Shown here: positions 46,334-54,617 of the stretch, in pieces
Position numbering within the stretch: the first letter of the stretch is position 1
Layout of the letters: every line of letters begins with the position of its first letter
Assembly (NCBI RefSeq): GCF_011758565.1
Contig: NZ_JAAMOX010000002.1
Location: 682,001 to 746,000, forward strand
DNA length: 64,000 nucleotides
DNA from: Lysinibacter cavernae
GTDB lineage: Bacteria > Actinomycetota > Actinomycetes > Actinomycetales > Microbacteriaceae
Direction of reading: 5' to 3'
Translations under genes and position numbers: made by a program
The notes under the pieces: model-generated
Told to the model about the DNA's origin: nothing
Seen by the model: the letters and a program-made list of their open reading frames with translations, nothing else
Databases searched by the model: none

Positions 46334-47251
46334 ATGAGTGCAAGCTATGGCGAGCGGGTGCCGGAGAAATCTTCGGACACATGCTACCGGCATCCGTCTC
46401 GCCAGAGCTTTGTACTCTGTCAACGCTGCGGCAGAACAATCTGCACCGACTGCCAAACGCAGGCACCGGTTGGCGTCATCTGCCCTGAGTGCCTGAAGCA
46501 GGGCCAACCAAAACAGCGCCCGGTTTCTCAGCGGGTTGGCCGGGTTCTTGCATCAGACAAACCCGTCATCACCTACGGCATTATCGCCATTTGTGCGGTC
46601 GTGTACCTGTTCCAGTGGCTCACGGGCGGCCTGGTTACGCAGGCACTGTGGTACGCGCCCTTGTACAGCCTTCCGGGCGACACCTTCCCCGCCGGAGTAG
46701 CGCAGTTTGGGTTTGAGCCATGGCGCATGATCACATCGATGTTTGCGCATTCGACGGGGTTCCTTCTCCACATTGTGTTTAATATGTACACCCTGTGGAT
46801 TTTCGGGCGAATGCTCGAATCATTCCTTGGCAAACTTCGGTTTGCCGCTCTCTATCTTGTGGCCGGCTTTGCTGGCTCCGTCATGGTCTTGCTCTCCGGC
46901 TACATGAATATCGATTACCTGCGGACTCCTGTTGTTGGCGCATCCGGTGCCATCTTCGGTCTCATGGGGGCGTTCCTCATTGTCCAACGCAAGTTGGGGT
47001 CAAACGTCACGCAGCTCCTGGTATTGCTGGCCATCAACTTTGGAATCAGCTTTATGCCAGGCACCAACATTGCGTGGCAGGCGCACGTTGGTGGTTTCAT
47101 CGGTGGTGTCGTCATTGGGCTCATCTACCTGAATACGCGCAAGCCGTCACAAAAGTGGCTGCAGCTCGGGCTCATGATTGCCTGGTCGGCCGTCCTCATT
47201 GCGCTGAGCTTTGCCTACTTTGTCTGGTCGCCCCTCCAAGTCAGCGTGTAA
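46334..47251 (+). CDS. Rhomboid-family intramembrane serine protease
   Basis: 305 residues. The first 55 residues form a Cys-rich module (CYRH...LCQRCGRTICTDCQ...GVICPEC) that looks like a B-box/zinc ribbon. About six transmembrane helices follow, with the catalytic Ser in VVGASGAIFGLMGAF and His in WQAHVGGFIGG. Rhomboids cleave transmembrane substrates inside the bilayer. It probably shares a transcript with ppiA. A terminator follows. Confidence 0.92.
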   Translation: MSASYGERVPEKSSDTCYRHPSRQSFVLCQRCGRTICTDCQTQAPVGVICPECLKQGQPKQRPVSQRVGRVLASDKPVITYGIIAICAVVYLFQWLTGGLVTQALWYAPLYSLPGDTFPAGVAQFGFEPWRMITSMFAHSTGFLLHIVFNMYTLWIFGRMLESFLGKLRFAALYLVAGFAGSVMVLLSGYMNIDYLRTPVVGASGAIFGLMGAFLIVQRKLGSNVTQLLVLLAINFGISFMPGTNIAWQAHVGGFIGGVVIGLIYLNTRKPSQKWLQLGLMIAWSAVLIALSFAYFVWSPLQVSV

Positions 47252-47295
47252 CGCAGAAGTTTTCCACAGGCTGTTCACAAGTCTGTACACAACAG

Positions 47296-47327
47296 AAGAG
47301 CCTCGCACCGTGTGGTGCGAGGCTCTT
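47296..47327 (+). terminator. Terminator after the rhomboid gene
   Basis: Perfect 14-base arms AAGAGCCTCGCACC / GGTGCGAGGCTCTT around a GTGT loop. Confidence 0.85.
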
Positions 47328-47404
47328 CGTGTCTGTTCGGGGTGTCCTTCGTGGATCTCAGTCGTTGATTGCTTCTCGGGCTAGCCCGTCAGCGTCTGAA
47401 TAAA

Positions 47405-47445
47405 GTTATCCACTTAAGTTATCCACAATCTTCTCCACAGTTGGG
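47405..47445. promoter_or_regulatory. DnaA-box pair between rhomboid gene and crgA
   Basis: TTATCCACT (47406) and TTATCCACA (47419, perfect) are 13 bases apart, in one orientation, and are followed by TCTCCACAG. The 257-base gap also holds TTTCCACAG near 47262 and the rhomboid terminator. The site could be a DnaA-titration or regulatory cluster about 11.5 kb from oriC. Confidence 0.55.
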
Positions 47446-47508
47446 GAAAACTACACCAATGTAATTCAACGAGTTGTGGAAAGGTTCTTGGGATAGGGAC
47501 GGGGCAGA

Positions 47509-47781
47509 CTAGCGCCAGCGTGTTGTCATCAAGAATCCGACAAACATGATGCCGAAGCCAACGAAGATGTTGCCCTGGCCAAGTGCCGGTACCGGCAGCC
47601 ACAGGCTGCCGCTGAGATAGAACACGATGATCCAGATCAGGCCGAGCAGCATGAAACCAAACATCACCGGCTTAAACCAAACCGGGTTGGGCGCTTGCTC
47701 GTCTGGAGCCAATGGCTGTGCCTTTGACTTGGCCTTCTCGACCGACGATTTCTTCTTACTGACCTCTTTGGATGCTGCCAT
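47509..47781 (-). CDS. crgA: Cell division protein CrgA
   Basis: 90 residues from the ATG at 47781; a TTG at 47799 is an alternative. The basic N-terminus, the PNPVWFKPVMFGFMLLGLIWI segment and two transmembrane helices with a short outer loop are typical of CrgA, which is found only in Actinobacteria. It regulates divisome assembly through FtsZ, FtsQ and PBPs. It lies in its usual place near trpG and pknB. Confidence 0.93.
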   Translation of the reverse strand: MAASKEVSKKKSSVEKAKSKAQPLAPDEQAPNPVWFKPVMFGFMLLGLIWIIVFYLSGSLWLPVPALGQGNIFVGFGIMFVGFLMTTRWR

Positions 47782-47846
47782 AGCTAAGAGTTTAGCCAAT
47801 AAATTAACTCACCGGGCATTCAGGCGAAACCACCTACAATAATGGA

Positions 47847-48677
47847 ATGGCCAGTGAACCCCCTACACCGAGCGCATCTTCGCCGCTCGATGACCTCATG
47901 GCTGCCTCAGAGCAGCCATACGAGGCTCGGCGTCGACCCAAAAACCGCGTCAAACGCCGCAAGACAACCGTGACCGGCGTGCTCGGTGAAATCCTCATTA
48001 CCGGCGGCGTGCTGGTACTTGGCTTTATCATCTGGCAGCCACTGTGGTCAGCGACGGTTGTTGCAGACAAGCAGCGCGAGGCATCCCAGACCGTGAGTTC
48101 GCAGTGGCGCGACCAAGCTGAGACGCAGGCTCCTGCATACGATGGTGAGATTCCTATTCCAGCTAAGGTTGACCCCGGTCAGCCAATGGGTGTTCTCTAC
48201 GTGCCAGCGTTTGGTGACAACTTCCAGTCAACGATTGGTGAAACCACCGACCTGCCAACAGTCCTTAACGTGCCGGATCTTGGCACTGGACGCTACGAGA
48301 AGACGCAGCAGCCCGGAGAACTTGGCAACTTTGCCATGGCAGGCCACCGATCAGGATGGGCTCCAACTCCGTTCCGCGAGATCATGAACTTCCGCGTTGG
48401 CGACCCCATCTTCGTTGAGACCCCGGTCGGCTGGTACACGTACCGCTTCCGCGCGCTTGAATACGTGCTGCCTACTCAGTCTGACGTGCTGAACCCGTTC
48501 CCGCGACTCGAAGGCGTTGAGGTCACCGACCGGCTCCTCACCATGACCACGTGTCACCCCAAGCTTGCAGGAAGCGAGGAGCGCGTGATTAGTTACGCGG
48601 TCTTCGACTCGTTCCAACCGCTCAGTGATGGGCCACCACAAGAACTCATGGACCTCAACCCGAATGTGAAGGGCTAG
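47847..48677 (+). CDS. srtE: Class E sortase
   Basis: 276 residues: a basic cytoplasmic N-terminus, one transmembrane helix (about 43-65) and the sortase beta-barrel. The catalytic residues are His167 (AMAGHRSG), Cys236 (TTCHPK) and Arg246 (EERVISY). Class E enzymes recognise LAxTG and anchor surface proteins in GC-rich Gram-positives. The thioester surface protein at 15732 ends with LAVTG, and so is a credible substrate. The next gene starts 3 bases after the stop. Confidence 0.9.
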   Translation: MASEPPTPSASSPLDDLMAASEQPYEARRRPKNRVKRRKTTVTGVLGEILITGGVLVLGFIIWQPLWSATVVADKQREASQTVSSQWRDQAETQAPAYDGEIPIPAKVDPGQPMGVLYVPAFGDNFQSTIGETTDLPTVLNVPDLGTGRYEKTQQPGELGNFAMAGHRSGWAPTPFREIMNFRVGDPIFVETPVGWYTYRFRALEYVLPTQSDVLNPFPRLEGVEVTDRLLTMTTCHPKLAGSEERVISYAVFDSFQPLSDGPPQELMDLNPNVKG

Positions 48678-48679
48678 CA

Positions 48680-48838
48680 ATGTACGGTGCAATATGGCGA
48701 CTGCTCCCTGGACCAGTCTGGCTCAAGATTATTGAGTCGCTCATTCTTGTCGCGGCCGTGGTTTACTGCCTCTTCTTCTTTGTGTACCCGTGGGTGTCGA
48801 CGCTCCTTCCCGAACCAGGATCAACGGTCGGCGAATAG
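48680..48838 (+). CDS. Small single-pass membrane protein
   Basis: A 52-codon gene read directly from the sequence, ATG 48680 to TAG 48838. One transmembrane helix (about 17-36) is followed by a short outer tail rich in Pro/Ser. It starts 3 bases after the sortase stop and ends one base before the start of the trpG gene, so the three genes are surely co-transcribed. Tight packing on both sides argues that the gene is real. I do not recognise a named family. Confidence 0.8.
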   Translation: MYGAIWRLLPGPVWLKIIESLILVAAVVYCLFFFVYPWVSTLLPEPGSTVGE

Positions 48839-49474
48839 ATGACGCGCATCCTCGTCATCGATAATTTTGACAGCTTTGTCTACACGCTCAACGGGTATCT
48901 GCAGCAGCTTGGCGCAGATACCGAGGTTGTGCGAAATAACACGATTGCTCCGGAGGATGCGCAGGCAGCGCTCGAGGGATACGACGGTGTGCTTCTTTCG
49001 CCCGGTCCGGGTGCGCCGGCCGACGCTGGCGTATCCATCGCGATGGTCCACGCGGCCATAGCTACGGGCACTCCGCTACTGGGTGTGTGTCTCGGACACC
49101 AATCAATCGCCGAGGCGATGGGTGCGACCGTGACACATGCGGACGAGCTCATGCACGGCAAGGTATCGACCGTCACGCACGACGGCAGTCAGTTTTATGA
49201 CGGCGTTCCGGTGTCGTTCACCGCGACTCGGTACCATTCGCTTGCGGTTGTTACCGACACCGTTCCCGAAACCGTCGTGGTGAACTCAGCGACCGCATCC
49301 GGCGTCATCATGGGCCTTCGGCATCGTGATGCTGAGGTGTACGGTGTGCAGTTCCACCCAGAGTCGGTGCTTACCGAGGGCGGATACAACATGCTTGGCA
49401 ACTGGCTCGAAGTTGCCGGTCTCCGTGGCGCGGGGCTGAAGGCGACCACGCTCAGCCCGCTCATGAGCGCCTAA
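48839..49474 (+). CDS. trpG: Glutamine amidotransferase, anthranilate/aminodeoxychorismate synthase component II
   Basis: 211 residues. The class I triad is complete: Cys84 in LGVCLGHQ, His173 and Glu175 in VQFHPESV. DNFDSFVYTLNGYL at the start and SPGPGAP near residue 54 are typical of TrpG/PabA. It gives ammonia from glutamine to a chorismate-using partner that is not in the window, so tryptophan and folate pathways cannot be separated. The location next to pknB is the same as Rv0013 in M. tuberculosis. Confidence 0.9.
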   Translation: MTRILVIDNFDSFVYTLNGYLQQLGADTEVVRNNTIAPEDAQAALEGYDGVLLSPGPGAPADAGVSIAMVHAAIATGTPLLGVCLGHQSIAEAMGATVTHADELMHGKVSTVTHDGSQFYDGVPVSFTATRYHSLAVVTDTVPETVVVNSATASGVIMGLRHRDAEVYGVQFHPESVLTEGGYNMLGNWLEVAGLRGAGLKATTLSPLMSA

Positions 49475-49515
49475 GCTGAACTGCTTCCACTCATAACCCG
49501 TCAGAGGGCACAAAC

Positions 49516-49531
49516 ACGCTCCTATGAGCGT
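49516..49531. terminator. Small hairpin between convergent trpG and pknB
   Basis: ACGCTC-CTAT-GAGCGT, in the 98-base convergent gap. The stem is short and has no T run; a weak bidirectional terminator is possible. Confidence 0.4.
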
Positions 49532-49572
49532 TCTGCGCTCGGCAGGACGACTTTGGGGCGCTTCGTCTCGAC

Positions 49573-51264
49573 CTATGCGTTGCAGTACGTGATGGTGATG
49601 ACGGATCCCTGCGGATGGCGACCCTCGGCAAGCGACTGCTCAACGATGGGGTTGCCCTCAACCCGGGCGCATCCGCCGTTGGGAACTAACTGAACGTCGA
49701 GCTGCAGGCCCTGCAAGACGTCGCGAGCAACCGTCATTCCCTGGCCGACAACGTTGGGGACAGATACCTGACCGTTTGAAACGTGAAGATCAACCGTTGT
49801 GCCCTTTGGCACAGACTCGCCGGCAGCTGGAGTTGAGCCAATGACAGAGTTCTCGGGAAGGCTCGGGTCCTCGACAGAGTCGATCGTGCCGACCTTCAGA
49901 CCGAGTTCGGTGAGCTGCTGCTTGGCATCGTCGACATTGAGCCACTGGACGGTGGGTACGCTGACATGCTTTGGACCAGTTGACACGTAGATGCTAATGA
50001 CGGTCTCGGGGGCCACCTTTGTGCCAGTTTCTGGGTCAGTACGAATGACCTGGCCCTCTGGGATATCGGCGTTTTCCTCCTGAAACGGTTGCACAATGAG
50101 GTCGAGCTTTGACAGCGTGTCTGTCGCGCTCTCTTGTGTGGCACCAGTGAGGCTGGGAACAATGCGAGTTGCGTCGGGCACGATCGACTGCGGCGCGAGG
50201 GTCAGGAGCCAGAAGGTTACCGCCACGATGATGACACCGATGCTGAGGATGGCCGCCCAGGTCCACATGACGGGCGGACGGTTCTGCGTGCGCACGACGG
50301 TTGGTGACTCGGACAACTGCTTGAGCGCCATTTCCGACTCAGAGAGTGGAGCGTTTGTGGTGCCAAAGATGGACTCTTCGAGTTCGTTGGCCGAGCGGAA
50401 GTCTGGCACGGTGCCGGTCGCGGCGAGTTTGACGTAGTCGCGGAACTCGGCCGCCGACTGGTACCGCTTGGTGCGGTCTTTTGCGAGTGCCTTGAGGACA
50501 ACTCGGTCGAGCGCCTCGGAAACGTCCGGATTGCGTGTGCTTGGGGCAACAGGTGGCTCGCTCACGTGCTGGTAGGCAACCGCAACCGCCGTGTCACCGC
50601 GGAAGGGAACTTTGCCGGTCAGCATCTCAAAGAGCACGATGCCAGCGGAGTAGAGGTCGGTGCGGGCATCCACAGTCTCGCCCTTTGCCTGCTCCGGCGA
50701 GAAGTAGGCGGCGGTGCCAAGGATGGCCGTGGTTTGGGCAACCGTTGATGAGGTGTCTGAGATTGCGCGCGCGATGCCAAAATCCATGACCTTGATCTGG
50801 CCTGTTGGCGTGATCATGATATTGGCGGGTTTGATATCGCGGTGAACAACGCCTGCGCGGTGGGAGTACTCGAGAGCGGTCAGCACGCTCTCCATAATGC
50901 GGCAGGCTTCGTCTCCCGCCAGCGGGCCGGATGCGAGGACCTCTTTGAGGTTCTGGCCTTCGATGAACTCCATGACAATGAATGGCAACTGCATCTGCGT
51001 GCCGTCCGGAGTCTGCATGAGGTCGTCGCCGGCGTCATAGACGCGCACGATCGTTGGGTGAGCCATGCGGGAAGCCGACTGCGCCTCTTGGCGGAAACGG
51101 TCGCGGAATGCGGTGTCGTTAGCCAGTGCGGCCTTGAGAATCTTGATGGCGACCGGGCGACCCAGCTTCATGTCTGTGCCACGGAACACGGTCGACATTC
51201 CACCGTGGCCAATGAGCTCTCCAACAATGTAGCGCCCTGCAAGAACGCGCTGTGGGTCGGTCAC
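49573..51264 (-). CDS. pknB: Serine/threonine protein kinase PknB with PASTA domains
   Basis: 563 residues. The kinase domain (about 12-275) has the Gly loop GHGGMSTV, Lys41 in VAIKIL, Asp143 in HRDIKPANIM and DFG in MDFGIAR. One transmembrane helix (about 333-355) is followed by three extracellular PASTA repeats that bind muropeptides or lipid II. The last repeat has two Cys (GGCARV and TYCNA at the end), which might form a disulfide. This is the essential-type kinase that regulates wall growth. It is the last gene of the operon. Confidence 0.95.
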   Translation of the reverse strand: MTDPQRVLAGRYIVGELIGHGGMSTVFRGTDMKLGRPVAIKILKAALANDTAFRDRFRQEAQSASRMAHPTIVRVYDAGDDLMQTPDGTQMQLPFIVMEFIEGQNLKEVLASGPLAGDEACRIMESVLTALEYSHRAGVVHRDIKPANIMITPTGQIKVMDFGIARAISDTSSTVAQTTAILGTAAYFSPEQAKGETVDARTDLYSAGIVLFEMLTGKVPFRGDTAVAVAYQHVSEPPVAPSTRNPDVSEALDRVVLKALAKDRTKRYQSAAEFRDYVKLAATGTVPDFRSANELEESIFGTTNAPLSESEMALKQLSESPTVVRTQNRPPVMWTWAAILSIGVIIVAVTFWLLTLAPQSIVPDATRIVPSLTGATQESATDTLSKLDLIVQPFQEENADIPEGQVIRTDPETGTKVAPETVISIYVSTGPKHVSVPTVQWLNVDDAKQQLTELGLKVGTIDSVEDPSLPENSVIGSTPAAGESVPKGTTVDLHVSNGQVSVPNVVGQGMTVARDVLQGLQLDVQLVPNGGCARVEGNPIVEQSLAEGRHPQGSVITITYCNA

Positions 51265-51384
51265 GGATGGCCTCTCTTGGTGGATGTGCTGAACTTCTTT
51301 ATTCTAGGTTGCCTTAGGTAACAACAACCTGGGTATGTGGTTGGGACACCGCGCACAACGGCATCCCAACCCCCAATGAGGTGT

Positions 51385-53145
51385 CTAGTCGGCGTCTGGG
51401 CTTGGTGTGTTGGTCGGCAGAGCAACAACCGAAACCTGCAGTGCCGGCGACCACTCTGAGACCATACCCGCGATGGTGGCAGAGCCACACGTCACGCTGT
51501 ACTGCACGGAGAAGTTACTGGTTGCCGAACGGATATCGGCTGACGTTTCGGCACCGGGCATGCGGGTCACCGTGGCGCCACCGTCAACGGACAGGTTGTA
51601 GGTCTGCACGGAAAGACCGGCAGGGCAGGTAGCCGATGCTGCGTTCCACTGCACGGTGAAGGCAGTGTTTGGTGGAACGGACGAAGACGTGATGCCAGGA
51701 GTGCCGTCGACATAAATCGTTGGCGCCGTCGTTGGGGCGTTCGGGCCACTCACCGCGGTGAAGTATCGAAGCGTGATCTCGCGGGTGAACGGGATGTTTC
51801 CACGAGGCGTGATGTCTTCAACCGTGTTGACGGCCTGGTCAGAGGATGCGACAGAGCCGGCAACGGGCGTCACGATGGTGAAGCCCATCGCATTGAGCTC
51901 AGCCACGGCCTGGTCGATGTTTTTACCGATCCACTCGGACGGCACAATTTCTGCGCTCGTTGGGGTGGTTTCGGTTGGCGTCTGTGACGTAGATGGCTTT
52001 TCCGAAGTCTTTGGAGGCGTGGTTGGCTCGTCGTCGCCGTTATTGCTGTTGGCAGACCACAGCGTGAAGCCGAGCACAATTGCAAGGATCGCGATGAGGG
52101 CAACAAGCGGCCACGTCCACGGGCTGCGCTTCTTCTTCTCTGTCTCTTCAACATCTTCGTCGCCGTCGACCGACTCGAGCGGGATTGCGGCCGTTGAAGT
52201 TCCGGTTGTTGCTGACATGATGCGCGTCGCGTCATCAGCGGGCATGACCGAGGTCATGATGCGGGTTGAGTCGTCGGCCTGGTCGAGCAGCAGGATGGCG
52301 GGTACTGCCGCTGCCGCCGTGCGGACATCGCCGCGGTGGAGCGCAGCGGCTGCTTGCGAGAGCTTGAGCGCGCTTGCTGGGCGGTCCTTTGGATCCTTGG
52401 CAAGGCAAGCAAACACCAGGTTGCGTACCGGCTCGCTGACGGTGCTCGGAAGCGGCGGTGGCGTCTCATTGATCTGGGCCATCGCGATTGCAACCTGCGA
52501 CTCGCCCGTGAAGGGACGCTTGCCAGCGAGGCATTCGTAGGCGACGATACCGAGCGAATAGACGTCGGTTGCCGCGGTTGCCTGGTGGCCGCTCGCCTGT
52601 TCTGGGGCGAGGTACTGAACGGTCCCCATGACCTGGCCTGTGGCAGTGAGGGGCACCTGGTCGGCGATGCGGGCGATGCCGAAGTCGGTGATCTTGACGC
52701 GGCCCTCTGGTGTGATCAGCAGGTTACCCGGCTTGATATCACGGTGAACGAGTCCGGCTTCGTGGGCGGCATGCAGGGCGCTGGCGGTCTGCGCAACGAT
52801 GCCAAGCACGCGGTCGGCAGGCAGTACGCCTTCGCGCTCGATGATGGTAGAAAGCGGCTCGCCCGGGACGAGCTCCATGACGATATAGGCAGAACCCTGC
52901 TCTTCGCCGTAGTCAAACACGTTGGCGATGCCCTCGTTGTTGACGAGTGCCGCGTGGCGGGCTTCTGCGCGGAAACGCTCAAGGAAGCCGGGGTCGCCCA
53001 TGTACTCGTCTTTGAGGATCTTGATCGCGACGGTTCGGCCAATGATCCTGTCGGTGGCCTTCCACACCTCACCCATGCCCCCAATGGCAATTCGGGAGAT
53101 GAGCTCGTAACGTCCACCAAATGTCAATCCTGCTGTTGGTCTCAT
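51385..53145 (-). CDS. pknA: Serine/threonine protein kinase in the PknA position, with PASTA-like domain
   Basis: 586 residues. Kinase domain about 11-270: Gly loop AIGGMGEV, Lys42, Asp136 in LVHRDIKPGN, DFG in TDFGIAR. A Thr/Pro-rich juxtamembrane part is followed by a transmembrane helix (about 343-362), a Thr/Ser/Pro stalk, then a PASTA-like domain (about 400-465; EWIGKNIDQAVAELNAMGF) and a C-terminal beta-rich segment. PknA of M. tuberculosis has no PASTA domain, so this enzyme is larger. The start overlaps the pbpA stop by 4 bases. Confidence 0.92.
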   Translation of the reverse strand: MRPTAGLTFGGRYELISRIAIGGMGEVWKATDRIIGRTVAIKILKDEYMGDPGFLERFRAEARHAALVNNEGIANVFDYGEEQGSAYIVMELVPGEPLSTIIEREGVLPADRVLGIVAQTASALHAAHEAGLVHRDIKPGNLLITPEGRVKITDFGIARIADQVPLTATGQVMGTVQYLAPEQASGHQATAATDVYSLGIVAYECLAGKRPFTGESQVAIAMAQINETPPPLPSTVSEPVRNLVFACLAKDPKDRPASALKLSQAAAALHRGDVRTAAAAVPAILLLDQADDSTRIMTSVMPADDATRIMSATTGTSTAAIPLESVDGDEDVEETEKKKRSPWTWPLVALIAILAIVLGFTLWSANSNNGDDEPTTPPKTSEKPSTSQTPTETTPTSAEIVPSEWIGKNIDQAVAELNAMGFTIVTPVAGSVASSDQAVNTVEDITPRGNIPFTREITLRYFTAVSGPNAPTTAPTIYVDGTPGITSSSVPPNTAFTVQWNAASATCPAGLSVQTYNLSVDGGATVTRMPGAETSADIRSATSNFSVQYSVTCGSATIAGMVSEWSPALQVSVVALPTNTPSPDAD

Positions 53146-54617
53146 TGGTTCAACACCGCCTCTATAACTTTCTTTCCAATTGGTGCTGCGATGCCCTCCG
53201 AAGTACCTTCGAGGCCCATCCCACCACCGTTTTCAACAACTACACCCACGACTACCTTGGGGCTTTCTGCAGGAGCGAAGCCGGTAAACCAGAGGGTGTA
53301 CGGCTTATCCGTTCCGTCTGTCAGGGTTCCGTTTTCGGCGGTTCCCGTTTTACCGGCGACATTGACTCCGTCTATTCTGGCAGTCGTCGCGCTTCCGGCC
53401 GCGTTCGACACCACGCTGATCATCATTTGAGTGATCTCCTCGGCCGTCTCAGCCGACATCGGGGTTGAGAAAACCTCGGGCTTGAACTCACTGACCGTTG
53501 CGAGGTTGTCTGAGTTCACAACGCTGTCGACCAGCTGTGGCTTCATAAGCTGGCCGTCATTGGCGATCGCCATTGACACCATTGCCATCTGCAACGGGGT
53601 GGCCATAACATCTTGCTGTCCAATTGCTGAGAGTGCGGTCTGCGGCGCGTTTTGGACGCGAGGAATGAAACCTGGAGTCACTGGAAGCGGAATGTTGAGC
53701 TCAGTGTCAAACCCAAAGGATTCGGCGGTATCAGCAAGTGCTTCGCTGCCGAGCTCAACGCCAAGCTGAGCGAATGGCGTATTACACGATGACATGAGAC
53801 CCGTGGCAAGCGTGGTCGTTGCCCCCGGCCCGCAGGTTCCGAGCCACGAGTTGCGGACAATCGAGCTGCTCTGCGGCAGCTGGTACTGTCCCGTGTTTGG
53901 GAAGGTTGATTGCGGCGTGTAGTCGCCACTCTCGAGAGCCGAGGTCGTGGTCACGAGCTTGAACGTTGAACCGGGGTGGTTTCCGCCATTGATTGCCCGG
54001 TTAATGAGCGGATCAGTTGGGTCGTTGAGCAGCGAGTTGTACGTCTCGATGATCTGCTTATCGTCGTTTCCCGTGAGCGAGTTTGGGTCGAATGTTGGCT
54101 TTGATACGAGCGCAAGAATCTTGCCGGTGCTCGGGTCCATGGCCACAACGGCACCGGTCATGTCGCCGAGGGCATCCCAGGCAGCCTGCTGAACAACGGG
54201 GTTGATCGTGAGCTCTACCGAATCGCCCTGCGGCTTCTGTCCAGTGATGATGCGGGTGAGCTTGTCGATGAACTGCGAGTTGCTTGTGCCGCTCAGCTCG
54301 GCATTGAGGGCTGACTCGATGCCCGTCATGCCTTGGTTTAGCGTGTAGTACCCGGTAATGGCCGAATAGAGCGGGCCCTGGGGGTATTCCCGCGTGAACT
54401 TGAACTCGTCATCGGTTGGAACTGACTGAGCAACGGCCTGACCGCCAACCAGAATTGCGCCGCGTTCGACGTCAAAGCTGGCGTAGCGGGTGCGGGTGTT
54501 TCTCGGGTCAGCCCTGAGCTCGTCGGCAGCGCCAACCTGAATGATTGTGCTGGACGTCATGAGCGCCAAGAACATGACAAAAATAACCATGCTGACACGC
54601 TTGAGCTGCTTATTCAC
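53142..54617 (-). CDS. pbpA: Class B penicillin-binding protein PbpA (transpeptidase)
   Basis: 491 residues from a GTG. One N-terminal transmembrane helix precedes the outer part. Transpeptidase motifs are SxxK as STFK at 217-220, SxN as SCN at 277-279 and KTG at 423-425. It cross-links peptidoglycan and is thought to work with the RodA encoded just upstream, whose stop overlaps this start by one base. Two Cys residues (TCGPG at 262 and SCN at 278) lie close to the active site. Confidence 0.95.
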   Translation of the reverse strand: MNKQLKRVSMVIFVMFLALMTSSTIIQVGAADELRADPRNTRTRYASFDVERGAILVGGQAVAQSVPTDDEFKFTREYPQGPLYSAITGYYTLNQGMTGIESALNAELSGTSNSQFIDKLTRIITGQKPQGDSVELTINPVVQQAAWDALGDMTGAVVAMDPSTGKILALVSKPTFDPNSLTGNDDKQIIETYNSLLNDPTDPLINRAINGGNHPGSTFKLVTTTSALESGDYTPQSTFPNTGQYQLPQSSSIVRNSWLGTCGPGATTTLATGLMSSCNTPFAQLGVELGSEALADTAESFGFDTELNIPLPVTPGFIPRVQNAPQTALSAIGQQDVMATPLQMAMVSMAIANDGQLMKPQLVDSVVNSDNLATVSEFKPEVFSTPMSAETAEEITQMMISVVSNAAGSATTARIDGVNVAGKTGTAENGTLTDGTDKPYTLWFTGFAPAESPKVVVGVVVENGGGMGLEGTSEGIAAPIGKKVIEAVLNQ

